Shown here: one piece after another, positions 6,116-13,239 of the stretch
Numbering within the stretch: position 1 is the stretch's first letter
Layout: the number at the start of each line of letters is the position of its first letter
Source: JAJRZX01 sp964472295
GTDB taxonomy: Bacteria > Desulfobacterota > GWC2-55-46 > JADFVP01
Assembly (NCBI GenBank): GCA_964472295.1
Contig: CAYYJQ010000043.1
Span: 1-15,850, forward strand
Direction of reading: 5' to 3'
DNA: 15,850 bases
Notes under the pieces: generated by a model
The model's input: only the letters and a program-made list of their open reading frames with translations
Told to the model about the DNA's origin: nothing
The model's database searches: none
Made by a program: the position numbers and the translations under genes

Positions 6116-6460
6116 TTATACCATCTTTTCCGAGAGTTTCCTCCCGGCAAGCATGTGCATGTGCATATGAAAGACGCTCTGCCCACCTCCGGCGTTGGTG
6201 TTCACTATGGTCCGAAAGCCACTCCTGGCGAAGCCGAACTTCTCCGCAACGTCCACGGCGGTCCTCATCATGGCGCCTGCAAGGGAGTCGTCATCCCTTA
6301 CGCACTCGATGATGTTCCTGTAATGCTCCTTCGTTATTATCAGGAGATGCGTCGGGGCCTGGGGATACCTGTCCTTTATGACGATAAGGTCCTCTGTCTC
6401 ATGCAGTCTTTCCGCCTCGACCTCGCCCGAGACAATCCTGCAGAAGATGCAATCACCCAT
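6116..6460 (-). CDS. HIT family nucleotide hydrolase (HinT-like)
   Basis: A 114-residue histidine-triad protein. The N-terminus has the CIFCRIVSGEVEAERL pattern with two cysteines (C4, C7) that often bind zinc. The middle carries the family's PTHLLIITKEHY (36-47) and V-TNAGGGQSVFHMHMHMLAGR (86-107), where His98, His100 and His102 form the catalytic triad. HinT-type enzymes hydrolyse AMP-lysine and other purine nucleoside phosphoramidates in the cytoplasm. It starts 11 nt after hisIE, and its ribosome site (AAGGAAAGG) overlaps the hisIE stop, so the two are likely translated from one message. In deltaproteobacterial genomes HIT genes are often found next to hisIE (from memory). Confidence 0.93.
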   Translation of the reverse strand: MGDCIFCRIVSGEVEAERLHETEDLIVIKDRYPQAPTHLLIITKEHYRNIIECVRDDDSLAGAMMRTAVDVAEKFGFARSGFRTIVNTNAGGGQSVFHMHMHMLAGRKLSEKMV

Positions 6461-6471
6461 AGATCCTTTCC

Positions 6472-7197
6472 TTACTTCTTTTTTCTCGACCTCTTTTCCT
6501 CTATGCCCGAGGTCCCGAAACGGCGCTGTAACTCGCCAGCGACCTGCCCTATGCCAAGGCCCCGCTTTGCGAGCATGACCATTGCGTGAAATATGAGGTC
6601 AGCGGCCTCGTGAACTACCTCTTTATCACTCCCCTCACGCGCGGCCTCCATGAATTCCCCGGCCTCTTCAGAGACCTTGGCGAGTATGGCCTCAACGCCG
6701 CCCGCGTAGAGCCCTGCGACATAGGAACTATCTGGCGAGGCTGATTTTCTCTTCTCAAGGACCTCCTGAAGGCCATTGAATACGGCCCCTGCCCCCTCTG
6801 CCCCTCCTGCCCCCGCGCCATCACCCTTGCCGCTCCGGTTACCCCCCCTGCCGCCCCTCTCAAAGGACTTGAGCCTCCTGAAAAAACACGTCGTCTCGCC
6901 GGTGTGACAGGCCGGGCCCGCGGGGTCCACGGTAAGAAGAAGCGTATCCCCGTCGCAGTCGTAATCAATGCTCTGGACATATAAAAAATTCCCGCTCGTC
7001 TCGCCCTTCAGCCATAGAGTGTCCCTGCTGCGGCTAAAAAAGCAGGCCCTCCCCCCCACAAGGGTGCGCTCAAGGGATTCCTTGTTCATCCAGGCCATCA
7101 TGAGAACCCTGCCAGTGGCACGGTCCTGTGCTATGGCAGGCACAAGACCCGCTGAGTTGAACTTAATATCCGAGATACTGCCCGCGCTCTCGACCAT
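6472..7197 (-). CDS. hisIE: Bifunctional phosphoribosyl-AMP cyclohydrolase / phosphoribosyl-ATP pyrophosphatase
   Basis: A 241-residue fusion performing steps 2 and 3 of histidine synthesis. The HisI half (about 10-110) has the metal sites DYDCDGD (78-84: the Asp ligands) and the zinc residues CHTGETTC (97-104). The HisE half (about 138-230) has the EEAGEFMEAA magnesium motif (177-186) and HEAADLIFHAMVML (196-209). The two are joined by an unusual glycine/alanine-rich linker (about 114-138), longer than the short link I would expect. The C-terminus is basic (EEKRSRKKK). No other his gene is in the window, so the his genes are scattered or the main operon lies elsewhere. A modest ribosome site (AAAGGG) precedes the ATG. 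It is divergent from glmU, across a gap full of repeats. Confidence 0.94.
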   Translation of the reverse strand: MVESAGSISDIKFNSAGLVPAIAQDRATGRVLMMAWMNKESLERTLVGGRACFFSRSRDTLWLKGETSGNFLYVQSIDYDCDGDTLLLTVDPAGPACHTGETTCFFRRLKSFERGGRGGNRSGKGDGAGAGGAEGAGAVFNGLQEVLEKRKSASPDSSYVAGLYAGGVEAILAKVSEEAGEFMEAAREGSDKEVVHEAADLIFHAMVMLAKRGLGIGQVAGELQRRFGTSGIEEKRSRKKK

Positions 7198-7220
7198 GAA
7201 AAAGCCCTTTAAATAGAAAA

Positions 7221-7315
7221 TTTTTTAATCGCGCGGCCCTGTTTCCGTGATTCTGGTGGACAGAAGCCGCGAGAGGAACAATTTGCCGCCAAGGCGGCTG
7301 TGTCAAAGAAAACCA
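7221..7315 (+). repeat. ~95-bp interspersed repeat, copy B
   Basis: It aligns along its full length with 4033-4126. This copy contains a perfect small hairpin, GCCGCC-AA-GGCGGC (7285-7298), which copy A lacks (GCCGTT-AA-GAAGAC), so that hairpin is not conserved. It ends in CAAAGAAAACCA, which recurs as a 12-bp direct repeat on the far side of hairpin R4. Confidence 0.75.
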
Positions 7316-7316
7316 T

Positions 7317-7360
7317 CCACTTTCTTTTAGAAAAAAGAAAGTGGAGCAAAGAAAACCAAT
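7317..7360 (-). repeat. Composite hairpin repeat, copy R4
   Basis: CCACTTTCTTTT (7317-7328), loop AGAA, AAAAGAAAGTGG (7333-7344), then AGCAAAGAAAACCAAT, the family arm in reverse orientation. The outer pairs are CCAC/GTGG rather than CTTAC/GTAAG, so both sides of the stem changed together. A CAAAGAAAACCA direct repeat (7304-7315 and 7347-7358) flanks the hairpin. On the minus strand it lies upstream of hisIE. The rest of the gap to glmU (7361-7447) shows a TATAAT at 7386 without a good -35, and nothing else. Confidence 0.8.
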
Positions 7361-7447
7361 CATAAATCGAACCGCCTTGCTCTCATATAATATGCACAGG
7401 GACGGTCTTTGTCAATGTCCGCGCCCCCCCGCGCCCCCTTAAAAACC

Positions 7448-7476
7448 TTGACGAACCCAAGTGTGTAATATATCTT
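7448..7476 (+). promoter_or_regulatory. sigma70-like promoter of glmU
   Basis: TTGACG (7448-7453), a 17-nt spacer and TATCTT (7471-7476). The expected start of transcription, about 7483, is only a few bases before the ATG at 7485, implying a nearly leaderless message. The sequence ACCTTGAC at the -35 is shared with the rlmB promoter. Confidence 0.55.
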
Positions 7477-7484
7477 AAGAACTT

Positions 7485-8873
7485 ATGAAGAACCACGCCG
7501 CCATAGTGCTCGCCGCTGGAAAAGGCACGCGCATGAAGTCCGCCATCCCAAAGGTACTCCACGAGGTAGGGGGCGAGCCCATGATAACCCATGTCATAAG
7601 GCTCCTTGAGGGCCTCGGCGTGGGACGGATTATCGTCGTCGTGGGGCACGGCTCTCTGGAGGTAAAAAAGCGCCTCGAAGGCCGTAATCTCACCTTCGTG
7701 GAACAGGCCGAGCAACTTGGCACTGGCCACGCCGTCTTATGCGCCACTGAGGCGCTCAGGGGCTTTTCCGGTGATGTCCTTATACTCTCAGGCGATGTGC
7801 CCCTTCTTGGCGCGCCAACCATCAAGGGCCTCTTCAAGATATACAAAAAGGCCGGGCCCGCGCGCGCCATGGCCCTTGTAACGGCCATGCTCGAAGACCC
7901 GGCTGGCTATGGCCGCGTCATCAGGGACGAAGAAAAGAGGATAACCCGCATAGTGGAGGATAAAGACGCCACGCCACGGGAAAAGGCCGTACATGAGATA
8001 AACACCGGGTGTTATCTTTTTGATTCCCTTTTTCTCGCTAAAAACATAGGGAAAATAGGGGCCGCCAACGCGCAGAAAGAGTATTATCTCCCAGACCTTG
8101 TGCGCCTTGCCGTGGAGTCTGGCAGAAAGGTATCTGCCCTTACGCTCTTTGACCCCACCGAGGTCATGGGCATAAATAACCGCGTTGAACTCGCCGCCGC
8201 GTCCAGGATTATGAGAGGGCGCATCCTCGAGGCCCTCATGCTCGGAGGCGTTACCATCATCGACCCCGAGAGGACCGTCATAGGCCCTGACGTGAAGATA
8301 GGGCGCGATTCCATTATTCACCCTGGTGTTAATATTTCAAACTCCACCATTGGCCGCGGCTCTCTAATCGAACAGGGCGCTATCATTACAGACTCGAAAC
8401 TCGGCCCAGAGGTATGCATCCGGGCCTACTCCATAATAGAATCGAGCAGCATAGGGAAAAGGGCGAGTATTGGCCCATTCGCGCGTCTCAGGCCCGGAAA
8501 TTGCCTCTCAGAAGATGTGCGCATAGGCAACTTCGTGGAGGTAAAGAAGTCGAGGCTCGGCAGGGGCGTAAAGGCCGGGCACCTCTCCTACCTTGGGGAC
8601 TCTGAGATAGGCGCGGGCGTAAACATAGGGGCAGGGACCATAACTTGCAACTATGACGGCAAAAAGAAGTATCTTACCCGCATAGGCCCAGGTGCCTTCA
8701 TTGGGAGCGACTCGCAACTCGTGGCGCCCGTGACTGTTGGCAGTGGGGCCTACGTGGGCTCTGGCACTACGGTAACAAGGGACGTGCCGGCAGGGGCCCT
8801 CGTAACATCAAGGGGCGAAGAGAGGGTCATCAAGGGCTGGGTCAAGAGAAGGTTTGGAAAGAGGGAAGGATAA
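7485..8873 (+). CDS. glmU: Bifunctional GlcN-1-P acetyltransferase / GlcNAc-1-P uridyltransferase
   Basis: A 462-residue enzyme making UDP-GlcNAc, the precursor of peptidoglycan and lipid A, in the cytoplasm. The N-terminal nucleotidyltransferase domain has LAAGKGTRMKS (9-19), PKVLH (22-26), QLGTGHA (78-83), SGDVPL (102-107, with the metal-binding Asp104) and GINNR (229-233). From about 250 a left-handed beta-helix of hexapeptide repeats runs to the C-terminus with the acetyltransferase site KAGHLSYLGDSEIG (363-376, His366 the likely base) and NIGAGTITCNYDG (380-392). Length is normal. No Shine-Dalgarno site is visible before the ATG, and the predicted transcript start is very close. An intrinsic terminator overlaps the stop codon, so it is probably expressed as a single gene. 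Confidence 0.96.
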   Translation: MKNHAAIVLAAGKGTRMKSAIPKVLHEVGGEPMITHVIRLLEGLGVGRIIVVVGHGSLEVKKRLEGRNLTFVEQAEQLGTGHAVLCATEALRGFSGDVLILSGDVPLLGAPTIKGLFKIYKKAGPARAMALVTAMLEDPAGYGRVIRDEEKRITRIVEDKDATPREKAVHEINTGCYLFDSLFLAKNIGKIGAANAQKEYYLPDLVRLAVESGRKVSALTLFDPTEVMGINNRVELAAASRIMRGRILEALMLGGVTIIDPERTVIGPDVKIGRDSIIHPGVNISNSTIGRGSLIEQGAIITDSKLGPEVCIRAYSIIESSSIGKRASIGPFARLRPGNCLSEDVRIGNFVEVKKSRLGRGVKAGHLSYLGDSEIGAGVNIGAGTITCNYDGKKKYLTRIGPGAFIGSDSQLVAPVTVGSGAYVGSGTTVTRDVPAGALVTSRGEERVIKGWVKRRFGKREG

Positions 8874-8890
8874 GGCCCCGGGCCTTTTTT
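8872..8890 (+). terminator. Intrinsic terminator of glmU
   Basis: AAGGCC (8872-8877), loop CCG, GGCCTT (8881-8886), then TTTT. The hairpin uses the last two bases of the glmU TAA stop. It is a compact, convincing rho-independent terminator that separates glmU from the lipid A genes. Confidence 0.75.
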
Positions 8891-8933
8891 GGGAAATAAT
8901 TATTAAAACCAACCAGCCCACCCTGTGGGAAGT

Positions 8934-9018
8934 TCTCCGGAGAGGCCGGGGATGCTCAGATGATAAAAGGCCAGGCCGCAAGCCGGAAAGACCACGATAA
9001 CCTGGGGCTTACATCCCC
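8934..9018 (+). other. Possible structured leader upstream of the lipid A genes
   Basis: The 137-base gap 8891-9027 holds no gene. Nested complementary segments are visible: GGGGATG (8948-8954) with CATCCCC (9012-9018), and CCAGG (8971-8975) with CCTGG (9001-9005), plus the palindrome TCTCCGGAGA (8934-8943). Together they could fold into a leader ending just before the ribosome site of the DUF374 gene. A fragment near 8978-8994 loosely resembles a B12-box, but not well enough to call. Confidence 0.3.
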
Positions 9019-9027
9019 TTTCAAGGA

Positions 9028-9690
9028 ATGAAAAAGATACTTAAGGCCGCGGCCCGCACGCTTGGCCCGCCTCTTGCCGCATGGGCCATACGCCTTATAC
9101 GCCTCTCCATGCGCCTCGAGTACGTAAACGACGGTCCCTGTAGGGAGTTTCTCCGTGAGGGCGGCAACATAATACTCGCCTTCTGGCACGGCCAACTCCT
9201 CATGATGCCCTACTCGTACTTTGGCAGTAGCGGTGTTACCATACTCGTGAGCCAACACAGCGACGGTGAGCTCATAGCCCGGACGGTAAAGAGGTTTGGC
9301 ATACGCTCTGTCAGGGGGTCAACAACGCGGGGCTGGTTCGGGGGTTTCAAGGCCATGCTCAAGACAGCCCACTCTGGGGGCGACCTCGCCATTACTCCAG
9401 ACGGCCCGCGGGGGCCGGCAAGGGTGGCGCAGACCGGGGTCATTCAGCTCGCCTCCAAGACAGGGCTTCCCATTGTGCCCGTGGCCTTTGCGGCAGAGAA
9501 GAAAAAGAACTTCAAGAGTTGGGATTCCTTCATGGTGCCTCACCTCTTCTCGCGAGGGGCTCTTGTCTACGGAGACCTCGTCTTCATCCCCAAAAGACTC
9601 GGAGCAAAAGGCACTGAAGAGGCGAGGGCGGACCTTGAAAAAACCCTTAACACTTTAACCGAAGAGGCCGGACGCCGCGTGGCGCGGTAG
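9028..9690 (+). CDS. DUF374 family lysophospholipid acyltransferase-like protein
   Basis: A 220-residue protein of the DUF374 branch of the LPLAT superfamily. Visible are an N-terminal hydrophobic/basic segment (10-30), ILAFWHGQLLMMPY (49-62) with the catalytic-type His54, VSQHSDGELIARTVKRFG (74-91), RGSTTRGW (96-103) and TPDGPRGPARVAQ.GVI.LA (123-142), all hallmarks of DUF374. Such proteins are inner-membrane associated and are predicted to move acyl chains in lipid A or phospholipid metabolism; the exact substrate is unknown. It is the first gene after the glmU terminator, followed by waaA, lpxK and lpxL on the same strand, which supports a role in lipid A modification. AAGGA directly abuts the ATG, unusually close for a ribosome site. 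An in-frame stop at 8998 rules out earlier ATG or GTG starts. Confidence 0.88.
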   Translation: MKKILKAAARTLGPPLAAWAIRLIRLSMRLEYVNDGPCREFLREGGNIILAFWHGQLLMMPYSYFGSSGVTILVSQHSDGELIARTVKRFGIRSVRGSTTRGWFGGFKAMLKTAHSGGDLAITPDGPRGPARVAQTGVIQLASKTGLPIVPVAFAAEKKKNFKSWDSFMVPHLFSRGALVYGDLVFIPKRLGAKGTEEARADLEKTLNTLTEEAGRRVAR

Positions 9691-9778
9691 GGCCGGGAAG
9701 GCCGGCGGGCCGGGCCGCTTAAAAGGCGCTGCCCTCCGCTCCTCTCATCAAGGGCATGCCCTCCGCCCCCTTACCCTC

Positions 9779-11086
9779 ATGAAATACCTTGTCTATGACA
9801 TCCTCTTCCATGGTTTTTTCGCCGCTACCCTGCCCTATGTGCTCTACAAGGCCGCGACAACGGAGAAGTACCGCGAGGGCATTGGAGAGAGGTTCGGACG
9901 CATTGGACCTGAAAAACTCCGTCGCCTCGCTGGCTCTGGTCCCGGCGTCTGGATACACGCCGTAAGCGTTGGAGAGACCAGGGCCGCAATGCCCCTCCTT
10001 CGCGCCATCCGAAAAAAGTACCCGGAGGCGCGCATACTCTTTTCCACAACCACCCGCACGGGCCAGGCCGTGGCGCGCGCCGAGGGAGGCGATCTCCTCG
10101 ATGCCCTCGTCTACTTTCCTCTGGACTTTTCATGGGCCGTAAAAAAGGTAGTCAGCGAGTTCAGGCCCGATATATACATAGTGGTGGAAAAAGAGGTCTG
10201 GCCAAACCTCTTCAAGGTCCTCGGGGACAGGGGTGTTCCCATAGTTGTGGTGAACGGCGTAATATCAGAACGCTCTTACAGGAGGTTCCTGAAGTTCAAT
10301 TTCTTTTTCAGGGAGGTCTTCTCAAGGGTCGCCTTTTTCTGCGCACGCACGGATAGGGACCTTGGCCGCGCCCTTGCCCTTGGCGTAAAAAAAGACCGCG
10401 CCTTGACCACTGGGAACCTCAAGTTCGACCAATTCGCCGGGGGAAGCGCAAAGTCCCCGGATGGACTTGAGCGCGCCCTTGGGGTACGCACAGGTGAAGT
10501 CCTCTTTGTCGCCGGGTCCACGCACCGGGGCGAGGACGAAATTGTAATATCGGCCTTTCTGGAGGCGCGAAAAGAGATAAAGGGCCTCTGCCTTGCCATT
10601 GCCCCGCGCCACCCCGAGAGATTCGCCGAGGTGGAGGGGATAATTAAAAAGAGCGGACTCCCCTGTGTAACCCGTTCATCGGGCAAGGCGAGAAGAAAGG
10701 GGAGCAAGGGGGTCTTTCTCCTTGACAGCATGGGCGAACTCCTCGGCCTCTACGGCCTCTCGCATATCGCCCTTGTGGGAGGAAGCCTTCTGCCGGGAGT
10801 TGGCGGGCACAACCTCCTTGAGCCCGCCGCGCTGGGAATACCCGTCCTCATTGGTCCGCATACCGAGACCTGCGCCGAGATGCGGGACCTTCTACTTGAG
10901 GCAGGCGGCGGGCTTGTGGTCCATGGGGCCGATGACTTGAGAGAGGCGCTGGAGGAACTTTCAGGGGATAAGGCAAGACGGGAAGAGATGGGCCGGGCCG
11001 CGCGCGGCGTGGTGGAAAAAAACCGGGGCGCTGTAGAGAAGACCCTTGGGGTAATAGAGGGATTTCTTGAAAAGTCCGGTTCTTGA
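9779..11086 (+). CDS. waaA: 3-deoxy-D-manno-octulosonic acid (Kdo) transferase
   Basis: A 435-residue GT-B glycosyltransferase that adds Kdo from CMP-Kdo to lipid IVA at the inner membrane. The hydrophobic N-terminus (5-25) anchors it. HAVSVGETRAA (60-70) contains Glu66, matching the family's catalytic base. VVEKEVWPN (135-143) replaces the usual ETELWPN with Lys for Thr but keeps both Glu and the WPN. The C-terminal domain has VAGSTHRGED (244-253), APRHPERF (275-282) and GGHNLLEPAALGIPVLIGPHTE (342-363), which bind the CMP part. There is no Shine-Dalgarno site before the ATG. A tiny frame (ATG 9756, nine codons including the stop) ends in TGA overlapping this start as ATGA and could couple translation. 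Whether it adds one or more Kdo cannot be told from sequence. Confidence 0.94.
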   Translation: MKYLVYDILFHGFFAATLPYVLYKAATTEKYREGIGERFGRIGPEKLRRLAGSGPGVWIHAVSVGETRAAMPLLRAIRKKYPEARILFSTTTRTGQAVARAEGGDLLDALVYFPLDFSWAVKKVVSEFRPDIYIVVEKEVWPNLFKVLGDRGVPIVVVNGVISERSYRRFLKFNFFFREVFSRVAFFCARTDRDLGRALALGVKKDRALTTGNLKFDQFAGGSAKSPDGLERALGVRTGEVLFVAGSTHRGEDEIVISAFLEARKEIKGLCLAIAPRHPERFAEVEGIIKKSGLPCVTRSSGKARRKGSKGVFLLDSMGELLGLYGLSHIALVGGSLLPGVGGHNLLEPAALGIPVLIGPHTETCAEMRDLLLEAGGGLVVHGADDLREALEELSGDKARREEMGRAARGVVEKNRGAVEKTLGVIEGFLEKSGS

Positions 11087-11116
11087 CCTCTATTGATTTT
11101 TTTGTTTTTCTTCTCT

Positions 11117-11150
11117 GGTGGGCAGTCTTTTTTGGTGGGCAGTGTCACCC
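11117..11150. repeat. GGTGGGCAGTG box, partly duplicated
   Basis: GGTGGGCAGT occurs at 11117-11126 and again at 11134-11143, the second preceded by TTTTTT and followed by GTCACCC. The second copy matches the box at 15748-15774 and leads straight into the R5 arm. Together with R5 it fills the gap between waaA and lpxK (11087-11225). Confidence 0.6.
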
Positions 11151-11204
11151 TATTGGTTTTCTTTGTCTTACTTTCTTTTTTCTAAAAGAAAGTAAGGAAA
11201 TCTT
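11151..11204 (+). repeat. Composite hairpin repeat, copy R5
   Basis: TATTGGTTTTCTTTG arm (11151-11165), then CTTACTTTCTTTT (11167-11179), loop TTCT, AAAAGAAAGTAAG (11184-11196), then GAAATCTT. Lying between waaA and lpxK, and ending 21 nt before the lpxK start, it splits what is otherwise a tight lipid A gene run and could attenuate lpxK-lpxL expression. Confidence 0.85.
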
Positions 11205-11225
11205 CTTATTTTTTTTCTTTCTTTT

Positions 11226-12350
11226 ATGGGCAACTTCTTTAGAGACCTGGTTGAGCGGAGCATCCGCGGCGGCGAAGGCACGGGCCCTTTGGGCGCGGTT
11301 TTCCGTCCGCTGGCTGGCCTTTACGGGACCGGGGTGCGGGCGAGGCTCGGTCTTTACAGGGCCGGGGTCCTTAAGCCCCGCGCCCTTTCCTGCGCTGTTA
11401 TCTCTGTTGGCAACATTACGGTGGGCGGCTCCGGGAAGACTCCCATGACCATGTTTATCGCAAGTTATCTCAAGGGCAAGGGCGCCGGGGTGGCCGTTGT
11501 AAGCAGGGGTTACGGCGGGTCGCATAAAGGCGCGGGCATTGTGAGCAGGGGCGAGGGGGCGCTAATGGGGCCGGGCGAGGCCGGCGACGAGCCCGTGCTC
11601 ATGGCCAGAAGGCTCAAGGGCGTGCCCGTTGTCATCGGGGCCGAGCGGTTCAGCGCGGGCCAACTTGCAATTGAGGAGTTCTCGCCTGATGTTATTATAC
11701 TTGATGATGGTTTTCAGCATATTGGGTTAAAGCGGGACCTCAACATCCTTCTTGTTGACGGAAACATGAGCCTTGCCAATGCGAGGCTCCTTCCCGCAGG
11801 GCCTCTTCGCGAGCCCCTCACCGCGCTCTCGCGGGCGGACATGGTCCTTGTAAAGGGAGGTCGCCTCAGGCCCGGGGACAGGGAACTCATCAATGAACAG
11901 GGCCTCATGGCAACGGGTTTTGTTTACAGGGCAGGAGGGCTCAGGGGCCTTGCATCGAGTAAACCCCTTGAGATAAAGGACATTAAGAGGGCGCCTGTCC
12001 TTATTGTCTCGGCCATAGCAGACCCAGAGTCCTTTTCGCGCACACTCTCCGGGCTTGGAATAAAGGCTAGGGCCGTTATGACATATTCTGACCATCACGC
12101 ATATGACGCAGGTGACATTAAGGCCATTAAGGCCAGGATGGAAGAGACGGGCGCAGAGGTCCTTATTACCACGGAAAAGGACGGCGTGAAGCTCGAAGCC
12201 TTACTTCAAGGGGCGGGCATAAGGGCCTATGCCCTCGCCATAGACGTTGAGATAAAGGGCATGGGCGCCTTCAGGGCGGCCATGGCCCCCTTTGCGCGCG
12301 GGCAAGAGGGGACGCAGGGGAAAAAGGCCCGTAAGGGGGCCGGCCCGTGA
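11226..12350 (+). CDS. lpxK: Tetraacyldisaccharide 4'-kinase
   Basis: A 374-residue inner-membrane kinase that phosphorylates the 4' position of the lipid A disaccharide to give lipid IVA. Landmarks are VISVGNITVGGSGKTPMT (58-75, the family's Walker A), VVSRGYGG (91-98), DDGFQH (160-165), LLPAGPLREPL (188-198) and TTEKDGVKLE near the C-terminus, all typical of LpxK. The N-terminal 55 residues before the VGN motif match the family's usual length, supporting this start. Yet the ATG directly follows a pyrimidine-rich tail of hairpin repeat R5 and has no Shine-Dalgarno site. Its stop overlaps the lpxL start by GTGA. The C-terminal tail (ARGQEGTQGKKARKGAGP) is low-complexity. Confidence 0.94.
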   Translation: MGNFFRDLVERSIRGGEGTGPLGAVFRPLAGLYGTGVRARLGLYRAGVLKPRALSCAVISVGNITVGGSGKTPMTMFIASYLKGKGAGVAVVSRGYGGSHKGAGIVSRGEGALMGPGEAGDEPVLMARRLKGVPVVIGAERFSAGQLAIEEFSPDVIILDDGFQHIGLKRDLNILLVDGNMSLANARLLPAGPLREPLTALSRADMVLVKGGRLRPGDRELINEQGLMATGFVYRAGGLRGLASSKPLEIKDIKRAPVLIVSAIADPESFSRTLSGLGIKARAVMTYSDHHAYDAGDIKAIKARMEETGAEVLITTEKDGVKLEALLQGAGIRAYALAIDVEIKGMGAFRAAMAPFARGQEGTQGKKARKGAGP

Positions 12351-13207
12351 GCTTCACACTTGTCAAGTTTCTTGTCTTTATACTCGGCCATATCCCCGGT
12401 GCACTGGTGGCGCCTCTTGGAAGGGGCATTGGGAGGCTCTATTATGCCCTTGACAGGAGCCACAGGCAGAGGGCCATGGAGAACATGATACTCGCGGGCT
12501 ATGGTGAGGCCCATGCCCGTGCCCTTACGCGCGAGGTATTCGGTAACCTTGGCATAACCTTTCTGGAGGTTATGAGGCTACCCTGGCTGAGGAGTGCGTC
12601 CGACCTCGAGGGCCTTGTAAGGTGCGAGGGCCTTGATGTCTTTGAGAAGGCCCTTGGACGGGGCAGGGGCGTGATGCTCATAACGGGCCACCTTGGCAAC
12701 TGGGAACTCATGGCAACGTGGTACGCCCTGAAGGGCTTTTCCATGGACGTGGTGGTCCGCGACCTTGACAGCCCCCTTGGGGCGCGGCTCATGGACTGGA
12801 TGCGGACGCGCCACGGCAACGCCATGGTCCTCAAGAAGAGGTCCATGCGGAGGCTTCTAAAGACCCTCGCTGGTGGTGGCATAGCCGGGCTCCTTATCGA
12901 CCAGAACGTAGCGCGTGTGGAAGGGGTCTTTGTGGACTTTTTCGGCGTGCCCGCCTGCACCAACAAGGGGCCTGCCATGCTTGCCGCAACAAGCGGCGCC
13001 GCTGTCATACCCACCTTCATAAGCCGTGAAAAGGGCGGTCACGTCATCAGGATAGGCCCGGAGATAGAGGTCGTGAATACGGGTGATAGAAAAAAGGACG
13101 CGCTCACCAACACGGCGAGGTTTACAAGGGCCGTGGAAGAGGCCATACGCCGGACTCCGGCGGAGTGGTTCTGGGTCCACAGGAGATGGAAGACCAGACC
13201 TGATTAG
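12347..13207 (+). CDS. lpxL: Lipid A biosynthesis acyltransferase (LpxL/HtrB family)
   Basis: A 286-residue inner-membrane acyltransferase that adds a secondary acyl chain to Kdo-lipid IVA. The N-terminus has a hydrophobic segment (3-24). GHLGNWE (114-120) carries the H(x)4E catalytic pair His115 and Glu120. LLIDQN (182-187), FFGVPACTNKGPA (198-210) and AEWFWVHRRWKTRP (272-285) are the other family motifs. The GTG start overlaps the lpxK stop (GTGA), with AAGGGGG about 8 nt upstream, so the two are translationally coupled. The name lpxL is used for the family: the acyl donor, and whether it acts like LpxL or LpxM, cannot be read from sequence. It converges with plsY across 32 bases with no clear terminator. 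Confidence 0.9.
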   Translation: MSFTLVKFLVFILGHIPGALVAPLGRGIGRLYYALDRSHRQRAMENMILAGYGEAHARALTREVFGNLGITFLEVMRLPWLRSASDLEGLVRCEGLDVFEKALGRGRGVMLITGHLGNWELMATWYALKGFSMDVVVRDLDSPLGARLMDWMRTRHGNAMVLKKRSMRRLLKTLAGGGIAGLLIDQNVARVEGVFVDFFGVPACTNKGPAMLAATSGAAVIPTFISREKGGHVIRIGPEIEVVNTGDRKKDALTNTARFTRAVEEAIRRTPAEWFWVHRRWKTRPD

Positions 13208-13239
13208 GAAGAAGACAAGAGGCTGAAAAAAACCAATCC

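Noticed and set aside
5957..6589. 210-residue plus-strand open frame
   Set aside because: It is antisense to the zinc-ribbon, HIT and hisIE genes, all of which have clear motifs.
8978..8994. Cobalamin riboswitch
   Set aside because: Only a loose B12-box-like string (AAGCCGGAAAGACC) with an extra base; the rest of the core cannot be found and the downstream genes are unrelated to B12.
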